A DNA stretch of 64,000 bases from Flavobacterium nackdongense (GCF_004355225.1 NZ_CP037933.1:2604001-2668000); one strand, 5' to 3'; numbered from the stretch's first letter, positions 41,505 to 50,819 are shown. Notes: generated by a model not told the origin, from the sequence alone. Made by a program: numbers and translations.

Positions 41505-43607
41505 ATGAGCAAACAAAATATCAACGTCGCTTTAATTGGGAATCCAAATACGGGAAAAACTTCGGTTTTCAACCAGCTTACCGGTTTGAACCAACAAGTG
41601 GGCAATTATCCTGGAATTACAGTCGAAAAGAAAGTTGGTTTTTGCAAATTATCCCAAAATATCAATGCCAATGTCATTGATTTGCCCGGAACCTATAGTT
41701 TGAATGCCAGTTCAGCCGACGAAAGTGTGGTGATAGAACTTTTGCTCAACAAAAAGGACAAACTCTTCCCCGATGTGATTGTTGTGGTTTCGGAAGTCGA
41801 GAATTTGAAACGGAATTTATTGCTTTTTACCCAAATAAAAGATTTAGAAATTCCTACTATTCTTGTCATCAATATGATCGACCGAATGGAACTCAAAGGC
41901 ATTTCGTTAGACATTCCTTTTCTCGAAGAACAACTCAAGACCAAAATTGTATTGGTTAGTTCTCGAAAAAACATTGGAATTGAAACTCTGAAAGCCTTAA
42001 TAACTACTTACAAAACCATTACAACTGCACCTTGCTTGAATGCTTCCTCAATCGATGATGAGTATTTTACTTCCTTGCGAAAAACATTTCCCAATCAGTC
42101 CTTGTACAAACTTTGGTTGGTAATTACACAGGATGTTAATTTTGCCGATTTAAATAGAAAAACATTTGAAAATCATTCGTTTACCAAAACCGCTTCAGAA
42201 TTAAAAAAACTGCAACAAAAAGAAACCATCAAGCGTTATCAGTTTATCAATAGCATATTGAAAATTGGTCATAAAGTAGATACCTCAACTGCTACAGATT
42301 TTAGAAGTCAACTCGACCGAGTGCTTACACATAAAGTTTGGGGCTATCTGATTTTCTTTGTGGTTTTATTTGGTATTTTTCAATCTATATTCGTTTGGTC
42401 TAAAATTCCAATGGATTTTATCGATTTGACTTTTGCCACATTAAGCAGCGTAGCGAGTGAAAATCTGCCTCCGGGAGCCTTTACCAATTTGATCGCGCAA
42501 GGAATTATCCCTGGAATTGGCGGCATTTTGATGTTTATTCCCCAAATTACTTTTCTGTTTTTGTTTATTTCAATTCTGGAAGAAAGTGGTTATATGAGTC
42601 GTGTGGTTTTTTTGATGGACAAAATTATGCGTCGATTTGGTCTTTCAGGCAAAAGTGTCGTGCCATTAATTTCAGGAACTGCCTGTGCAATCCCTGCCAT
42701 AATGGCCACCCGAAATATCGAAAACTGGAAAGAGCGATTGATCACCATTTTGGTAACCCCCTTTACTACTTGTTCGGCTCGACTGCCTGTTTATGCCATC
42801 ATTATTGGATTGGTCATTCCCGATGAATACCTCTTAGGCATATTGAATTTGCAGGGATTGACATTAATGTTCTTGTACCTACTCGGTTTTTCGATGGCTA
42901 TTCTTTCAGCTTACATTCTCAATAAAGTGCTAGAGCTCAATTGCAAAACTTTCTTTGTGGTAGAAATGCCCAATTATAAGCTGCCAATGTTCAAAAACGT
43001 GATGATAACCGTTGTCGAAAAAACCAAAGCTTTTGTATTTGGAGCGGGAAAAATCATTTTGGCCATATCGATTATCTTATGGTTTTTGGCCTCGAATGGG
43101 CCAACTGAACAATTTAGAAATGCCGAAACGATTATCACCTCAAATGAGGAAAATAAAACGCTTTCATCAGTAGAAATGGAAAATAAAGTAGCTGCCTATA
43201 AACTAGAAAACTCCTATATTGGACTGATGGGAAAAACACTTGAACCAATGATTTCTCCTTTAGGCTATGATTGGAAAATTGGCGTAGCCATCATCAGTTC
43301 GTTTGCTGCAAGAGAGGTTTTTGTAGGCACTCTGGCCACTATTTATAGTGTTGGCGATAGCGAAAATGAGGCTACCATTAAAAGCAAAATGGCTGCGGAG
43401 GTCAATCCCGAGACAGGAGTCAAAATATTTAATTTTGCTTCTGGAATATCGTTATTGCTTTTTTATGCATTTGCCATGCAATGTATTAGCACACTGGCCG
43501 TTACTAAAAAAGAAACGAATAGTTGGAAATGGCCATTAGGACAATTAATTTTTATGAGTACTTTTGCATACTTGGTTGCCTTGATTGCTTATCAAGTTTT
43601 AAAATAA
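41505..43607 (+). CDS. feoB: Ferrous iron transporter B
   Basis: A 700-residue GTP-driven Fe(II) importer of the inner membrane. The G domain shows G1 GNPNTGKTS (12-20) and G3 DLPGTYSL, then NMIDRME (G4). The linker region leads into two Gate domains (MFIPQITFLFLFISILEESG, and SGTACAIPAIMATRNIENWK, the latter with conserved Cys) and about eight to ten membrane helices. The second Gate domain contains AAREVFVGTLATIYSVG. The C-terminus is normal. It is followed by a PAS protein and the FeoB-associated Cys-rich peptide, the usual flavobacterial arrangement. Confidence 0.97.
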   Translation: MSKQNINVALIGNPNTGKTSVFNQLTGLNQQVGNYPGITVEKKVGFCKLSQNINANVIDLPGTYSLNASSADESVVIELLLNKKDKLFPDVIVVVSEVENLKRNLLLFTQIKDLEIPTILVINMIDRMELKGISLDIPFLEEQLKTKIVLVSSRKNIGIETLKALITTYKTITTAPCLNASSIDDEYFTSLRKTFPNQSLYKLWLVITQDVNFADLNRKTFENHSFTKTASELKKLQQKETIKRYQFINSILKIGHKVDTSTATDFRSQLDRVLTHKVWGYLIFFVVLFGIFQSIFVWSKIPMDFIDLTFATLSSVASENLPPGAFTNLIAQGIIPGIGGILMFIPQITFLFLFISILEESGYMSRVVFLMDKIMRRFGLSGKSVVPLISGTACAIPAIMATRNIENWKERLITILVTPFTTCSARLPVYAIIIGLVIPDEYLLGILNLQGLTLMFLYLLGFSMAILSAYILNKVLELNCKTFFVVEMPNYKLPMFKNVMITVVEKTKAFVFGAGKIILAISIILWFLASNGPTEQFRNAETIITSNEENKTLSSVEMENKVAAYKLENSYIGLMGKTLEPMISPLGYDWKIGVAIISSFAAREVFVGTLATIYSVGDSENEATIKSKMAAEVNPETGVKIFNFASGISLLLFYAFAMQCISTLAVTKKETNSWKWPLGQLIFMSTFAYLVALIAYQVLK

Positions 43608-43640
43608 TAAAAGCCTTTTCTGTATTAAAATTGAAATATT

Positions 43641-44126
43641 ATGAGAAACTATGACCTTGCATCTGCTACCTATCACAGTAGTTTAAACTTGAAATGTCTT
43701 CCCTTGACTACCTGGGAATTCCGGAAAAACGCTTTCTATGATGCCATTTTATTTGAAAAATTACAAACTAATTGGAGTTCAAAACAAGATTTTCTTAAGC
43801 AATCTGAAAAAGAAAATAGAGAACTTATAGTTACCGATAAAAATTTTAAAATTGTATTTGTATCTAAAACCATTTCTAGAATTAGCGGATACCACAAAAA
43901 AGAAATATTAGGAAAGTCTCCTGCTATGTTTCAAGGCGAGGAGACTTCTGAAGCCACCAAACTAAAAATAAAAACCGCAATAAAAGAGCTAAAACCTTTC
44001 AAAGAAGTGGTTTTAAATTATAGAAAAAACGGCGATTCTTATTGGTGCGAAATCGAGGCTTACCCCATGTTTGATAAAAAGGGTACATTCTTAAATTATA
44101 TTGCTTTAGAAAAAATTGCCTCCTAA
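43641..44126 (+). CDS. Single-domain PAS protein of the feo locus
   Basis: A 161-residue protein with an N-terminal unassigned region (1-55) and a PAS domain (about 58-160): RELIVTDKNFKIVFVSKTIS, ISGYHKKEILGKSPAMFQGE, NYRKNGDSYWCEIEAYPMFD. The segment GKSPAMFQG aligns with the LOV signature GRNCRFLQG, but the photoactive Cys is replaced by Pro, so flavin photochemistry of the LOV type is excluded. The core resembles LOV-like sensors that bind other ligands. It sits 33 nt after feoB, so it is probably cotranscribed; a sensor or adaptor for iron uptake is an inference. No output domain is attached. Confidence 0.82.
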   Translation: MRNYDLASATYHSSLNLKCLPLTTWEFRKNAFYDAILFEKLQTNWSSKQDFLKQSEKENRELIVTDKNFKIVFVSKTISRISGYHKKEILGKSPAMFQGEETSEATKLKIKTAIKELKPFKEVVLNYRKNGDSYWCEIEAYPMFDKKGTFLNYIALEKIAS

Positions 44127-44138
44127 ACACTTAAAATA

Positions 44139-44264
44139 ATGGATTTTCAAGAGATTTTGACCTATATAACTTTAGGAATTGCTATCAGTTTTTTGGCTAA
44201 AAAATTCTTTTTCAAAAAGAAAAAAACCAATAAAAACTGCGGTGAAGACTGCAATTGTCATTAA
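44139..44264 (+). CDS. FeoB-associated Cys-rich membrane peptide
   Basis: A 41-residue peptide: one membrane helix (about 6-20: ILTYITLGIAISFLAKKFFF) followed by a basic stretch (KKKKTNKN) and a Cys-rich end CGEDCNCH. This is the pattern of FeoB-associated Cys-rich proteins, which replace FeoC in many bacteria; the cysteines may bind iron or an Fe-S cluster near FeoB. It starts 12 nt after the PAS gene. Its stop overlaps the 3' end of the convergent dtxR-type gene by four bases. Confidence 0.85.
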   Translation: MDFQEILTYITLGIAISFLAKKFFFKKKKTNKNCGEDCNCH

Positions 44265-44917
44265 ACCCTTTTTACAAAAAGATTATTAGCTACCTTGTTA
44301 GAAATTGTCATTTCAGCTGTTTCGTTGACTTTAATTTTCGTCGATAAATCAAAACTTTCTTTGGAGAGAATTTCTATTTTAGACCCCAAAGCGATAGCTT
44401 GTTTGTCGAGATATTTCAAAAAATCTGCCGAAGAATCCTTAACACCAACACAAACTCCAATTTGATTTTCTAACAAATCCGAAAGCAATTGTTTTTCGAT
44501 ATTCAAGATTTGTCCTTTTGCATTTGGAATGGGGTCACCGTGGGGATCTTCGGTGGGATTGCCCAGAAAATCATCGAGTTTATTAATAAGTTGTTCGGAT
44601 TTGATGTGCTCCAACTGCTCGGCAATATCGTGAACCTCATCCCAAGCAAAACCTAGTTTTTCCACTAAAAAAACTTCCCACAAACGGTGCTTGCGCACGA
44701 TCATTTTGGCGGCTAGTTTTCCCTTATCGGTCAAAGAAACACCTTGGTATTTTTTATAATGTACCAAATCTTTTTCGGCTAATTTCCTCAGCATATCCGT
44801 TACCGATGAAGCTTTGGTTTCCATCATTTCGGCAATAGCGTTGGTACTCACCTCAGCATCCGTGGCACTAGTGAGATGGTAAATCGCTTTTAAATAATTT
44901 TCTTCTGAAAAAGTCAT
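44261..44917 (-). CDS. DtxR/MntR-family metal-dependent transcription regulator
   Basis: A 218-residue regulator: winged-helix DNA-binding domain (1-60, FSEENYLKAIYHLTSATDAE and AEMMETKASSVTDMLRKLAE), dimerisation/metal domain (about 65-140, HRLWEVFLVEKLGF, EVHDIAEQLEHI with His/Glu ligands), and a C-terminal FeoA-like SH3 domain (about 148-218). Members bind Fe(II) or Mn(II) and repress or activate metal-transport genes. It converges with the feo operon, so it is the most likely local regulator of iron uptake; the metal specificity cannot be decided. Confidence 0.92.
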   Translation of the reverse strand: MTFSEENYLKAIYHLTSATDAEVSTNAIAEMMETKASSVTDMLRKLAEKDLVHYKKYQGVSLTDKGKLAAKMIVRKHRLWEVFLVEKLGFAWDEVHDIAEQLEHIKSEQLINKLDDFLGNPTEDPHGDPIPNAKGQILNIEKQLLSDLLENQIGVCVGVKDSSADFLKYLDKQAIALGSKIEILSKESFDLSTKIKVNETAEMTISNKVANNLFVKRV

Positions 44918-45011
44918 TTGGATATTTGATTACAAATTAATGTTTAAAAGACTTAACTATCTATTTTCCCACATTCTTTTTGATATTGAATTCTGAACTT
45001 ACATGGCAATT

Positions 45012-46790
45012 TTAAAGATTCTTATCTCCCCTTAATTGTCGGTATTTCTTTCGAGCTTCAACAAAATAGATACTGTCCTGATGATTGAAAATTATTTTCT
45101 CGTAAAGCGGTTTTGCCTTTTCGGGTTGTTGCAACTTAGTATTCTCAATTTCTGCCGAAAAATACAAGGCTTCGTCTATGTAAATTCCGTCGCTATGCTG
45201 AGCTATTATATTCTGATATTGGCTTAAAGCCAAATTATATTCGCCTTGTTTTTCGTAAATTTTACCCAAACGCAAAAAAGTTACAGCTTCAATCTCGCTC
45301 CCTTTGAAGCTTTTTAAAATCGCTTGAAACTGATCAGTCGCTTCTTTATTCCTGTTTTGATACAAGAGATAATCGCCTTTGGCAAATTGTTTCAAGGCGG
45401 TTTGCGTCGAATCGGCAACAGTATTGTCACTGATTAAAAGGAAATATTCTAAAGCATCATTGGCAATCAATTGCGTGCTCGCCGATTTCAATTCCTTGAA
45501 CTGTTTCGAAGCCCACACAAAATCTCCTTGAAAATAACTGGTTTTGGCAGCTTTCAAACTTGCTTCGTGCGCCACGGCATCGTTCTTTAAATTCTCTTCA
45601 ATTTGCGAATAATAAATCAATGCCTGATTGAATTTTTCTTCGTAAAGCAAAATATCGGCCAACTCCATTTTGGCCTTAGCCGCTTCATAATCATTCAATT
45701 GCAATTCTAGCGCTTTCTTGATTATGGCTTTTCCTTGCTCCGATTTTTTCAAATTAAAAGCCAGGAAATGCGCCTGAATCAGTTGCAAAGATAAGCTAAT
45801 TGGACTTATTTCATACTGAGTCAACAATGCGGTTAATTCGGTATTGATGGCGGCAAAATCTTTTTCCTGTGCCTTGTCAATTTTCATTTCCATCAAATAG
45901 GAATGCGCCTGAATGAGCAACTCCAAATCTTTGGTGTTTTCCAAGACGAATACCAATATTTCATTGGCTGCTTCGGCATCGTCTTCCTCGATAGCGAGTT
46001 GCGCTAAATTGATGATACTCGATAAAGATTCCGGATTGCGTCTATAAACTGCTTTTTCCTGAATAAAGGCTTTGCCAAACTCTTTTTGCTGCACATAAAA
46101 CCAACTCAAATATTCGTTCCAAAAAACATCCTGATTCTTTTGAGCCCTTGTAATTAAAGCTTTTCGCAAGGTTTCGTTGAAGGTTTCATCACCTTCTTCG
46201 GTCATAAAACGAGCCAACTGATTTTGTATAATCACCGAGTTTTGCGGATTGGCATAAGCCTCGTCTAAAAAGGTGAGAATCATCATTTCGGTATTGCCCA
46301 ATTGTCCGTAAAGCAAGGCCATTTGATAATTGAAATTGTACTTTGGTTCTGTTGCTATTGCGGTTTGATAGGATTTCAAAGCATAGTCCAACAACACTTT
46401 TTTTTCGAAAGAGTTGGCAATTCCGTACACCTCGTTTGGATTTTTCTTGATTCGGTCGATGGCCTCGTCGTAGTACTTTTTGGCGGAAGCCTCGTTCTTT
46501 TGCAACTGGAAATTATAACCTAATTCGACCAAAAGACTGCCTTGTTTGTAGGTATTCAATCGCTCTCGAATGGCTTTTTCGGCAATGTCAAATTGTTGTA
46601 ACTGCTGGTAACAATCTATCGTTTTCTGAAAATATTGGTAGTTTGAAGGTTGGGTTTTTAATAATTCTTCGAAACTGATTTTGGCTTTCTCGAAATCGCC
46701 TTTGTCGTAATAATACTGCGCCAATTGCTCGTTTTGCGAAAAGCAAACCAATGAAAAAAACAGGGCGATATGTAGAAAGAGTTTTTTCAT
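45012..46790 (-). CDS. Exported tetratricopeptide-repeat protein
   Basis: A 592-residue periplasmic TPR protein. The signal peptide is MKKLFLHIALFFSLVCFSQN. At least ten TPR-like helical pairs follow, for example AQYYYDKGDFEKAKISFEEL, AKMELADILLYEEKFNQALI, RLGKIYEKQGEYNLALSQYQ. TPR proteins are scaffolds for multiprotein complexes, and in Bacteroidota they often act in envelope assembly. No catalytic domain is present. It is separated from the downstream dtxR-type gene and has no close operon partner, though the next upstream gene on the minus strand is the short exported protein at 46848-47360. Confidence 0.9.
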   Translation of the reverse strand: MKKLFLHIALFFSLVCFSQNEQLAQYYYDKGDFEKAKISFEELLKTQPSNYQYFQKTIDCYQQLQQFDIAEKAIRERLNTYKQGSLLVELGYNFQLQKNEASAKKYYDEAIDRIKKNPNEVYGIANSFEKKVLLDYALKSYQTAIATEPKYNFNYQMALLYGQLGNTEMMILTFLDEAYANPQNSVIIQNQLARFMTEEGDETFNETLRKALITRAQKNQDVFWNEYLSWFYVQQKEFGKAFIQEKAVYRRNPESLSSIINLAQLAIEEDDAEAANEILVFVLENTKDLELLIQAHSYLMEMKIDKAQEKDFAAINTELTALLTQYEISPISLSLQLIQAHFLAFNLKKSEQGKAIIKKALELQLNDYEAAKAKMELADILLYEEKFNQALIYYSQIEENLKNDAVAHEASLKAAKTSYFQGDFVWASKQFKELKSASTQLIANDALEYFLLISDNTVADSTQTALKQFAKGDYLLYQNRNKEATDQFQAILKSFKGSEIEAVTFLRLGKIYEKQGEYNLALSQYQNIIAQHSDGIYIDEALYFSAEIENTKLQQPEKAKPLYEKIIFNHQDSIYFVEARKKYRQLRGDKNL

Positions 46791-46847
46791 TGTCTGTTTT
46801 TAGTTGAAATCCAAATTTTTCAATCGCAATACTTTAAACGGATGTTG

Positions 46848-47360
46848 TCAATTATTTTTAATTCTTTTATTTTGCCAACTAAAATAAGTTTCGTCATTTG
46901 ATATAACTTCTCTTATTGAGCTTTTTCCTAAAATTCTCCAATGAACTGTATAAGTCCCTGCGCCATCCGAGAAAAATCCATAAAGTCTATAAAATACTCC
47001 TTCTTTTTTTAATAGAAACTGATTCATAGAAAGTCCGCCATCAAAACTTGGATTGAACATATTTTTAATATCTAATTCTACAGATTTAGAATTTATTGTC
47101 AAAATAAGTTTTTTTAATTGATTTCTTGGGTTTTCCATTCCAGTGTCAGAACCTAACCAAATTTCGTTATCAATTTTACAAATAAACTTACCTCCAAATC
47201 CCGTTTCACAAGTTTCTATTTTATGCTTTTCTGGATTGAATTTTTCTGTAATCCATTCTAAAGTGACATTTTTAGATAAAGTTATTTCACCTTCATTGAT
47301 TTGTGCTTTCATTAAAGAAATAAAACTAATAAACAATAAAAAAGTTAATTTTGTCTTCAT
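46848..47360 (-). CDS. Exported protein of unknown function
   Basis: A 170-residue protein with a signal peptide (MKTKLTFLLFISFISLMKAQ). The mature domain has the motifs VTLEWITEKFNPEKHKIETC, GFGGKFICKIDNEIWLGSD and DGAGTYTVHWRILGKSSIRE, with a pair of cysteines (in ETCETGFGGKFICKI) that could form a disulfide. It looks like a compact beta-rich periplasmic domain. I do not recognise the family. It lies between serS and the TPR gene on the same strand; composition is more AT-rich than serS. Confidence 0.75.
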   Translation of the reverse strand: MKTKLTFLLFISFISLMKAQINEGEITLSKNVTLEWITEKFNPEKHKIETCETGFGGKFICKIDNEIWLGSDTGMENPRNQLKKLILTINSKSVELDIKNMFNPSFDGGLSMNQFLLKKEGVFYRLYGFFSDGAGTYTVHWRILGKSSIREVISNDETYFSWQNKRIKNN

Positions 47361-47409
47361 TTTTCTATACGCGTTTTTTGCACAATACTTATCCGAAAAT
47401 TAGTCATAA

Positions 47410-48681
47410 CTAATCAATAATATCAAACCCGCAATACGGACGCAAAACCTCAGGAATTACAATACCTTCCGCAGTTTGGTAATTTTCTAAAATTCCTGCT
47501 AGAACTCTTGGCAAAGCCAATGAACTCCCGTTTAAGGTGTGTGCCAATTGGTTTTTGCCGTCTTTGTCCTTGAAACGCAATTTCAAACGATTGGCTTGAA
47601 AAGTCTCGAAATTAGAAACTGAACTGATTTCCAACCAACGTTCCTGCGCCGTAGAATACACTTCAAAATCATAGGTCAAAGCCGAGGTGAAACCCATATC
47701 GCCACCACAAAGACGCAAAATTCTATAGGGTAATTTCAATTCCTGCAAAATATTTTTTACGTGTTCAACCATTCCTTCTAGAGCTTCGTAGGATTTATCA
47801 GGATGCTCCACTCGCACGATTTCGACTTTGTCAAATTGATGCAAACGGTTCAATCCACGAACGTGAGCGCCATAAGAACCAGCTTCACGACGGAAACAAG
47901 GGGTGTAAGCTGTAGTTAAAATCGGCAATTCGTTTTCGGTCAAAATCACATCCCGAAACAAATTCGTTACTGGAACCTCAGCCGTTGGAATCAAGTACAA
48001 ATCATCGGTTTTGTCGTGGTACATTTGCCCTTCTTTGTCTGGCAATTGTCCTGTTCCGTATGCCGAAGCTTCGTTGACCATATGTGGCACTTGCACTTCA
48101 TTGTAACCCGAAGCCGTATTCTTGTCCAAGAAATAATTGATTAAGGCGCGTTGTAATTTGGCTCCTTTTCCTTTGTAAACCGGAAATCCTGCGCCCGTAA
48201 TTTTATTTCCTAATTCGAAATCGATGATGTCATATTTTTTTACCAATTCCCAATGCGGTTGCGCACCTTCGTGCAAAACTGGAATATCGCCTTCTTGAAA
48301 AACATTCAAATTATCATCGGCAGATTTTCCTTCAGGAACGATATCGGCGGGAAGATTGGGTAAAGTGTATAGTTTTTCTAAAAGCTCGGCAGCAAAAGTT
48401 TCAGCTGTTTCAGCTAATCCTTTGCTTTTTTCTTTTAAGAGAACGGTTTTTTCTTTGAGAATGGCGGCTTTTGCTTTTTCGCCACCTTTCATCAATTCGC
48501 CAATGTCTTTGGACAATTTATTAGATTCGGCTAAAGTATTATCTAATTCTACTTGCGTAGCACGACGGGTTTCGTCTAGTTTTACCACTTCTTCAACAAC
48601 AGCGGTGGCATCCATATTTCTTTTTGCCAAAGCTTGGATTACTTTTTCCTGATTCTCTCTAATAAATGCAATTTGTAACAT
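47410..48681 (-). CDS. serS: Serine--tRNA ligase
   Basis: A 423-residue class II aminoacyl-tRNA synthetase. The N-terminal coiled-coil arm (about 30-105, VEEVVKLDETRRATQVELDN with KEKTVLLKEKSK) contacts the long arm of tRNA-Ser. The catalytic core has motif 2 PCFRREAGSYGAHVRGLNRLHQF and motif 3 LNGSSLALPRVLAGILENYQ near the end. A TAAATTTG -7 box lies about 45 nt upstream. Length and motifs are standard. Confidence 0.97.
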   Translation of the reverse strand: MLQIAFIRENQEKVIQALAKRNMDATAVVEEVVKLDETRRATQVELDNTLAESNKLSKDIGELMKGGEKAKAAILKEKTVLLKEKSKGLAETAETFAAELLEKLYTLPNLPADIVPEGKSADDNLNVFQEGDIPVLHEGAQPHWELVKKYDIIDFELGNKITGAGFPVYKGKGAKLQRALINYFLDKNTASGYNEVQVPHMVNEASAYGTGQLPDKEGQMYHDKTDDLYLIPTAEVPVTNLFRDVILTENELPILTTAYTPCFRREAGSYGAHVRGLNRLHQFDKVEIVRVEHPDKSYEALEGMVEHVKNILQELKLPYRILRLCGGDMGFTSALTYDFEVYSTAQERWLEISSVSNFETFQANRLKLRFKDKDGKNQLAHTLNGSSLALPRVLAGILENYQTAEGIVIPEVLRPYCGFDIID

Positions 48682-48722
48682 ATCCTGATTTTTTTAAACG
48701 CTAACTTTTATAATAACGACAG

Positions 48723-48730
48723 CAAATTTA
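48723..48730 (-). promoter_or_regulatory. -7 element of serS
   Basis: Minus-strand TAAATTTG, 42 nt upstream of the serS ATG; a TTG about 24 nt further upstream may be the -33 element. Confidence 0.55.
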
Positions 48731-48778
48731 AGGAAATGTTTGGTAGAAATGGGACAAAAGTTTTTTAGGATTTTTAAT

Positions 48779-48814
48779 TAAAGCTTCCAGCCTTTTAAAG
48801 GCTGGAAGCTTTAA
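48779..48814. terminator. Long hairpin between serS and the CDGSH gene
   Basis: AAAGCTTCCAGCCTTTTAAA pairs with its mirror GGCTGGAAGCTTT to form a stem of 13 bp or more. A second, weaker hairpin (AAAGCCACA / TGTAGCTTT) lies at about 48834-48861, closer to the CDGSH stop. One or both terminate the CDGSH transcript. Confidence 0.6.
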
Positions 48815-48886
48815 AAAATTCAAGTAAATAAAAAAGCCACATCAATTAAAATGTAGCTTTGAAATTGTATGTTGAAAACCTTTTCT

Positions 48887-49114
48887 TTATTTGGTTTTCA
48901 TTGGTGGCAAATCAAATGCTTTCGAATCAGCTTCGAAATTATTGCGGTGTGAACCATCGCAAAAAGGTTTGTTGGCTGACAACCCACAACGACACAATCC
49001 CAATGCAGTTCTACCTTCTAGTCCATAAATAACGCCATCTTGATCCATTATTTCAAAATCGCCTTCGATTTTTATGGATCCATTTTTATTGATAATAAGT
49101 TTAGTTTTGCTCAT
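48887..49114 (-). CDS. CDGSH iron-sulfur domain protein
   Basis: A 75-residue protein of the mitoNEET-like family. The 2Fe-2S binding motif is CRCGLSANKPFCDGSH, three Cys and one His, followed by the usual N-F segment. The N-terminal MSKTKLIINKNGSIKIEGDF is a small beta-strand region, with YGLEGRTALGLCRCG before the cluster motif. CDGSH proteins sense redox or transfer Fe-S clusters. The gene lies on the same strand as and downstream of the suf genes, which suggests a link to Fe-S homeostasis, but a terminator separates it from sufD. Confidence 0.93.
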   Translation of the reverse strand: MSKTKLIINKNGSIKIEGDFEIMDQDGVIYGLEGRTALGLCRCGLSANKPFCDGSHRNNFEADSKAFDLPPMKTK

Positions 49115-49189
49115 ATTGTTTTTTGTTTTTATAAGGTCAAAGATTGAAAATAATTTTTCAGCTCAAAATGTATGTATTTAAGACCTTTC

Positions 49190-49360
49190 TTAAGGCTCTA
49201 TCGATTGATCAGTATTTTTTTGCTGATTCATTTTAGCAACCAAAGCTTTCAGTCGTAAGGCTTTTTCTTTTTTCTCTTCTTGCAATTTAGCTTTTTTTCG
49301 ATTGAGCAATTTGGTGTGCAATGCCTTATTTTTGGTGTTTTTTTCAGGTCCTTTGGGCAT
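49190..49360 (-). CDS. Small basic protein of unknown function
   Basis: A 56-residue, highly charged protein: MPKGPEKNTKNKALHTKLLN followed by a Lys/Glu-rich helix (RKKAKLQEEKKEKALRLKAL) and a polar tail. The charge pattern suggests one long helix that may bind nucleic acid or ribosomes. The MPKGPEKNTKNKA opening is one I recall in short flavobacterial hypotheticals. It lies between the CDGSH gene and the sufD terminator on the same strand. Too short for family assignment. Confidence 0.65.
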   Translation of the reverse strand: MPKGPEKNTKNKALHTKLLNRKKAKLQEEKKEKALRLKALVAKMNQQKNTDQSIEP

Positions 49361-49375
49361 AATGAACTACGCTCT

Positions 49376-49409
49376 TAAAAAAAACCGACAGGTTTCAACA
49401 ACCTATCGG
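49376..49409 (-). terminator. sufD terminator
   Basis: On the minus strand CCGATAGGTT / AACCTGTCGG with a short loop, then a run of T, 19 nt after the sufD stop. One G-T type mismatch in the stem. Confidence 0.8.
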
Positions 49410-49427
49410 ATCTATTTTAGTACATTT

Positions 49428-50744
49428 TTACAAATCAAATCCAATTTTCACGCCTAGTTTATCAGCAATAATTTTGGTGATTCGTTGTTTTAATTCTGGT
49501 ATTTTGATGTTTTCGATAACCGCATTCGAGAAAGCGTACATCAATAAAGCTTTGGCTTCTTTCTTTGGAATTCCGCGTTGTTGCATATAGAAAAGTGCGG
49601 TTTCGTCTAGTTGTCCTACTGTGCAACCGTGCGAACATTTTACGTCGTCGGCAAAAATCTCCAACTGTGGTTTGGCGTTTATCGTAGATTTGTCGCCTAA
49701 CAAAATGTTATTGCTTTTCTGGAAAGCGTTGGTTTTTTGAGCTTCTTTTTCGACATATACTTTCCCATTGAAAACTCCGGTAGAATTCTCTGCAAAAATT
49801 CCTTTGTAATCTTGGAAGCTTTCGCAATTTGGCATGGCGTGATGCACTAAAGTATAATGATCTACGTGCTGTTTTTCGCCAATAATCGTGATTCCGTTGA
49901 GCGTGCTGGTCAATCTTTCGCCAAAATGATAGAAATTCAGGTTGTTTCTGGTCAAATTTCCTCCGAAGGAGAAAGTCTGCACTGAAACGTGACTTTCTTG
50001 TTTTTGCGACAAATAAGTATTGTCGATGAGATTGGCTTGGTGATTGTCGTTTTGAATTTTGTAATAATCGACAATGGCACGTTTTTGTGCAAAAATTTCG
50101 GTAACCGAATTGGTCAAAACTGGATTTTCGTTCAAGCTTTGGTGTCTCTCGATAATTTGCACGTGTGAATTTTCGCCTACAATTACTAGGTTTCTTGGTT
50201 GAACCAAAAGTGCGGCTTCATTTCCAGTCGAGAAATACATAATCTCTATAGGTTTGTCGACTACCTTGCTTTTCGGGATGTTGATATAGGCTCCTTCATT
50301 GGCGAAAGCCGTATTCAAAGAGGTTAAACTCTCGTCTTTATTGGCAATTTGGTTGAAATAGGTATCGATAACCATCTTGTATTTTGGTTTGTTCAATGCC
50401 GATGACATCAAGCAAACATCGATGCCCTGATGGGTAGTAGAAGACAAATGCGAGCTGAACACACCATCTATAAAAACTACTTTGTAAGTGTCGATTTCGT
50501 GGATGAAATATTTTTTTACATCTTTGAATTCGATAATCGCTTCGTGTTTTGGAAACACAGTGAAGTCGTTTTTTAGAATAGCATTCAGCGAGGTATATTT
50601 CCAGGATTCCTCTTTTTTGGTTGGGAAGCCTTTATTTTCAAAGTTTTTTATTGCCTCAGTTCGCAGATCGTGTAGTTCAGAATGCACATCGATTTGCTCT
50701 TCGAAAGCCATAAAAGACGATAGTAATTTTTCTTTTAGTTCCAT
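49428..50744 (-). CDS. sufD: Fe-S cluster assembly protein SufD
   Basis: A 438-residue beta-helical SufBD-family scaffold protein, partner of SufB and SufC in the SufBC2D complex that builds Fe-S clusters. Recognisable segments: FENKGFPTKKEESWKYTSLN at the N-terminus, HYTLVHHAMPNCESFQDYKG, TNAFQKSNNILLGDKSTINA and the C-terminal CSHGCTVGQLDETALFYMQQ with RGIPKKEAKALLMYAF. The gene is 75 nt downstream of sufC and ends with a terminator. No sufS or sufE follows within the window, so the desulfurase genes must lie elsewhere. Confidence 0.96.
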   Translation of the reverse strand: MELKEKLLSSFMAFEEQIDVHSELHDLRTEAIKNFENKGFPTKKEESWKYTSLNAILKNDFTVFPKHEAIIEFKDVKKYFIHEIDTYKVVFIDGVFSSHLSSTTHQGIDVCLMSSALNKPKYKMVIDTYFNQIANKDESLTSLNTAFANEGAYINIPKSKVVDKPIEIMYFSTGNEAALLVQPRNLVIVGENSHVQIIERHQSLNENPVLTNSVTEIFAQKRAIVDYYKIQNDNHQANLIDNTYLSQKQESHVSVQTFSFGGNLTRNNLNFYHFGERLTSTLNGITIIGEKQHVDHYTLVHHAMPNCESFQDYKGIFAENSTGVFNGKVYVEKEAQKTNAFQKSNNILLGDKSTINAKPQLEIFADDVKCSHGCTVGQLDETALFYMQQRGIPKKEAKALLMYAFSNAVIENIKIPELKQRITKIIADKLGVKIGFDL

Positions 50745-50819
50745 TTTTAAACTGTTTATGGTTTATGGTTTTTTGTTTATTGTTCGACCACGAACAACAA
50801 ACTATAAACTACAAACATA

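Noticed and set aside
48356..48652. 98-codon open frame on the plus strand opposite serS
   Set aside because: It is antisense to a conserved synthetase gene with no promoter or family signature; it mirrors codon bias of serS.
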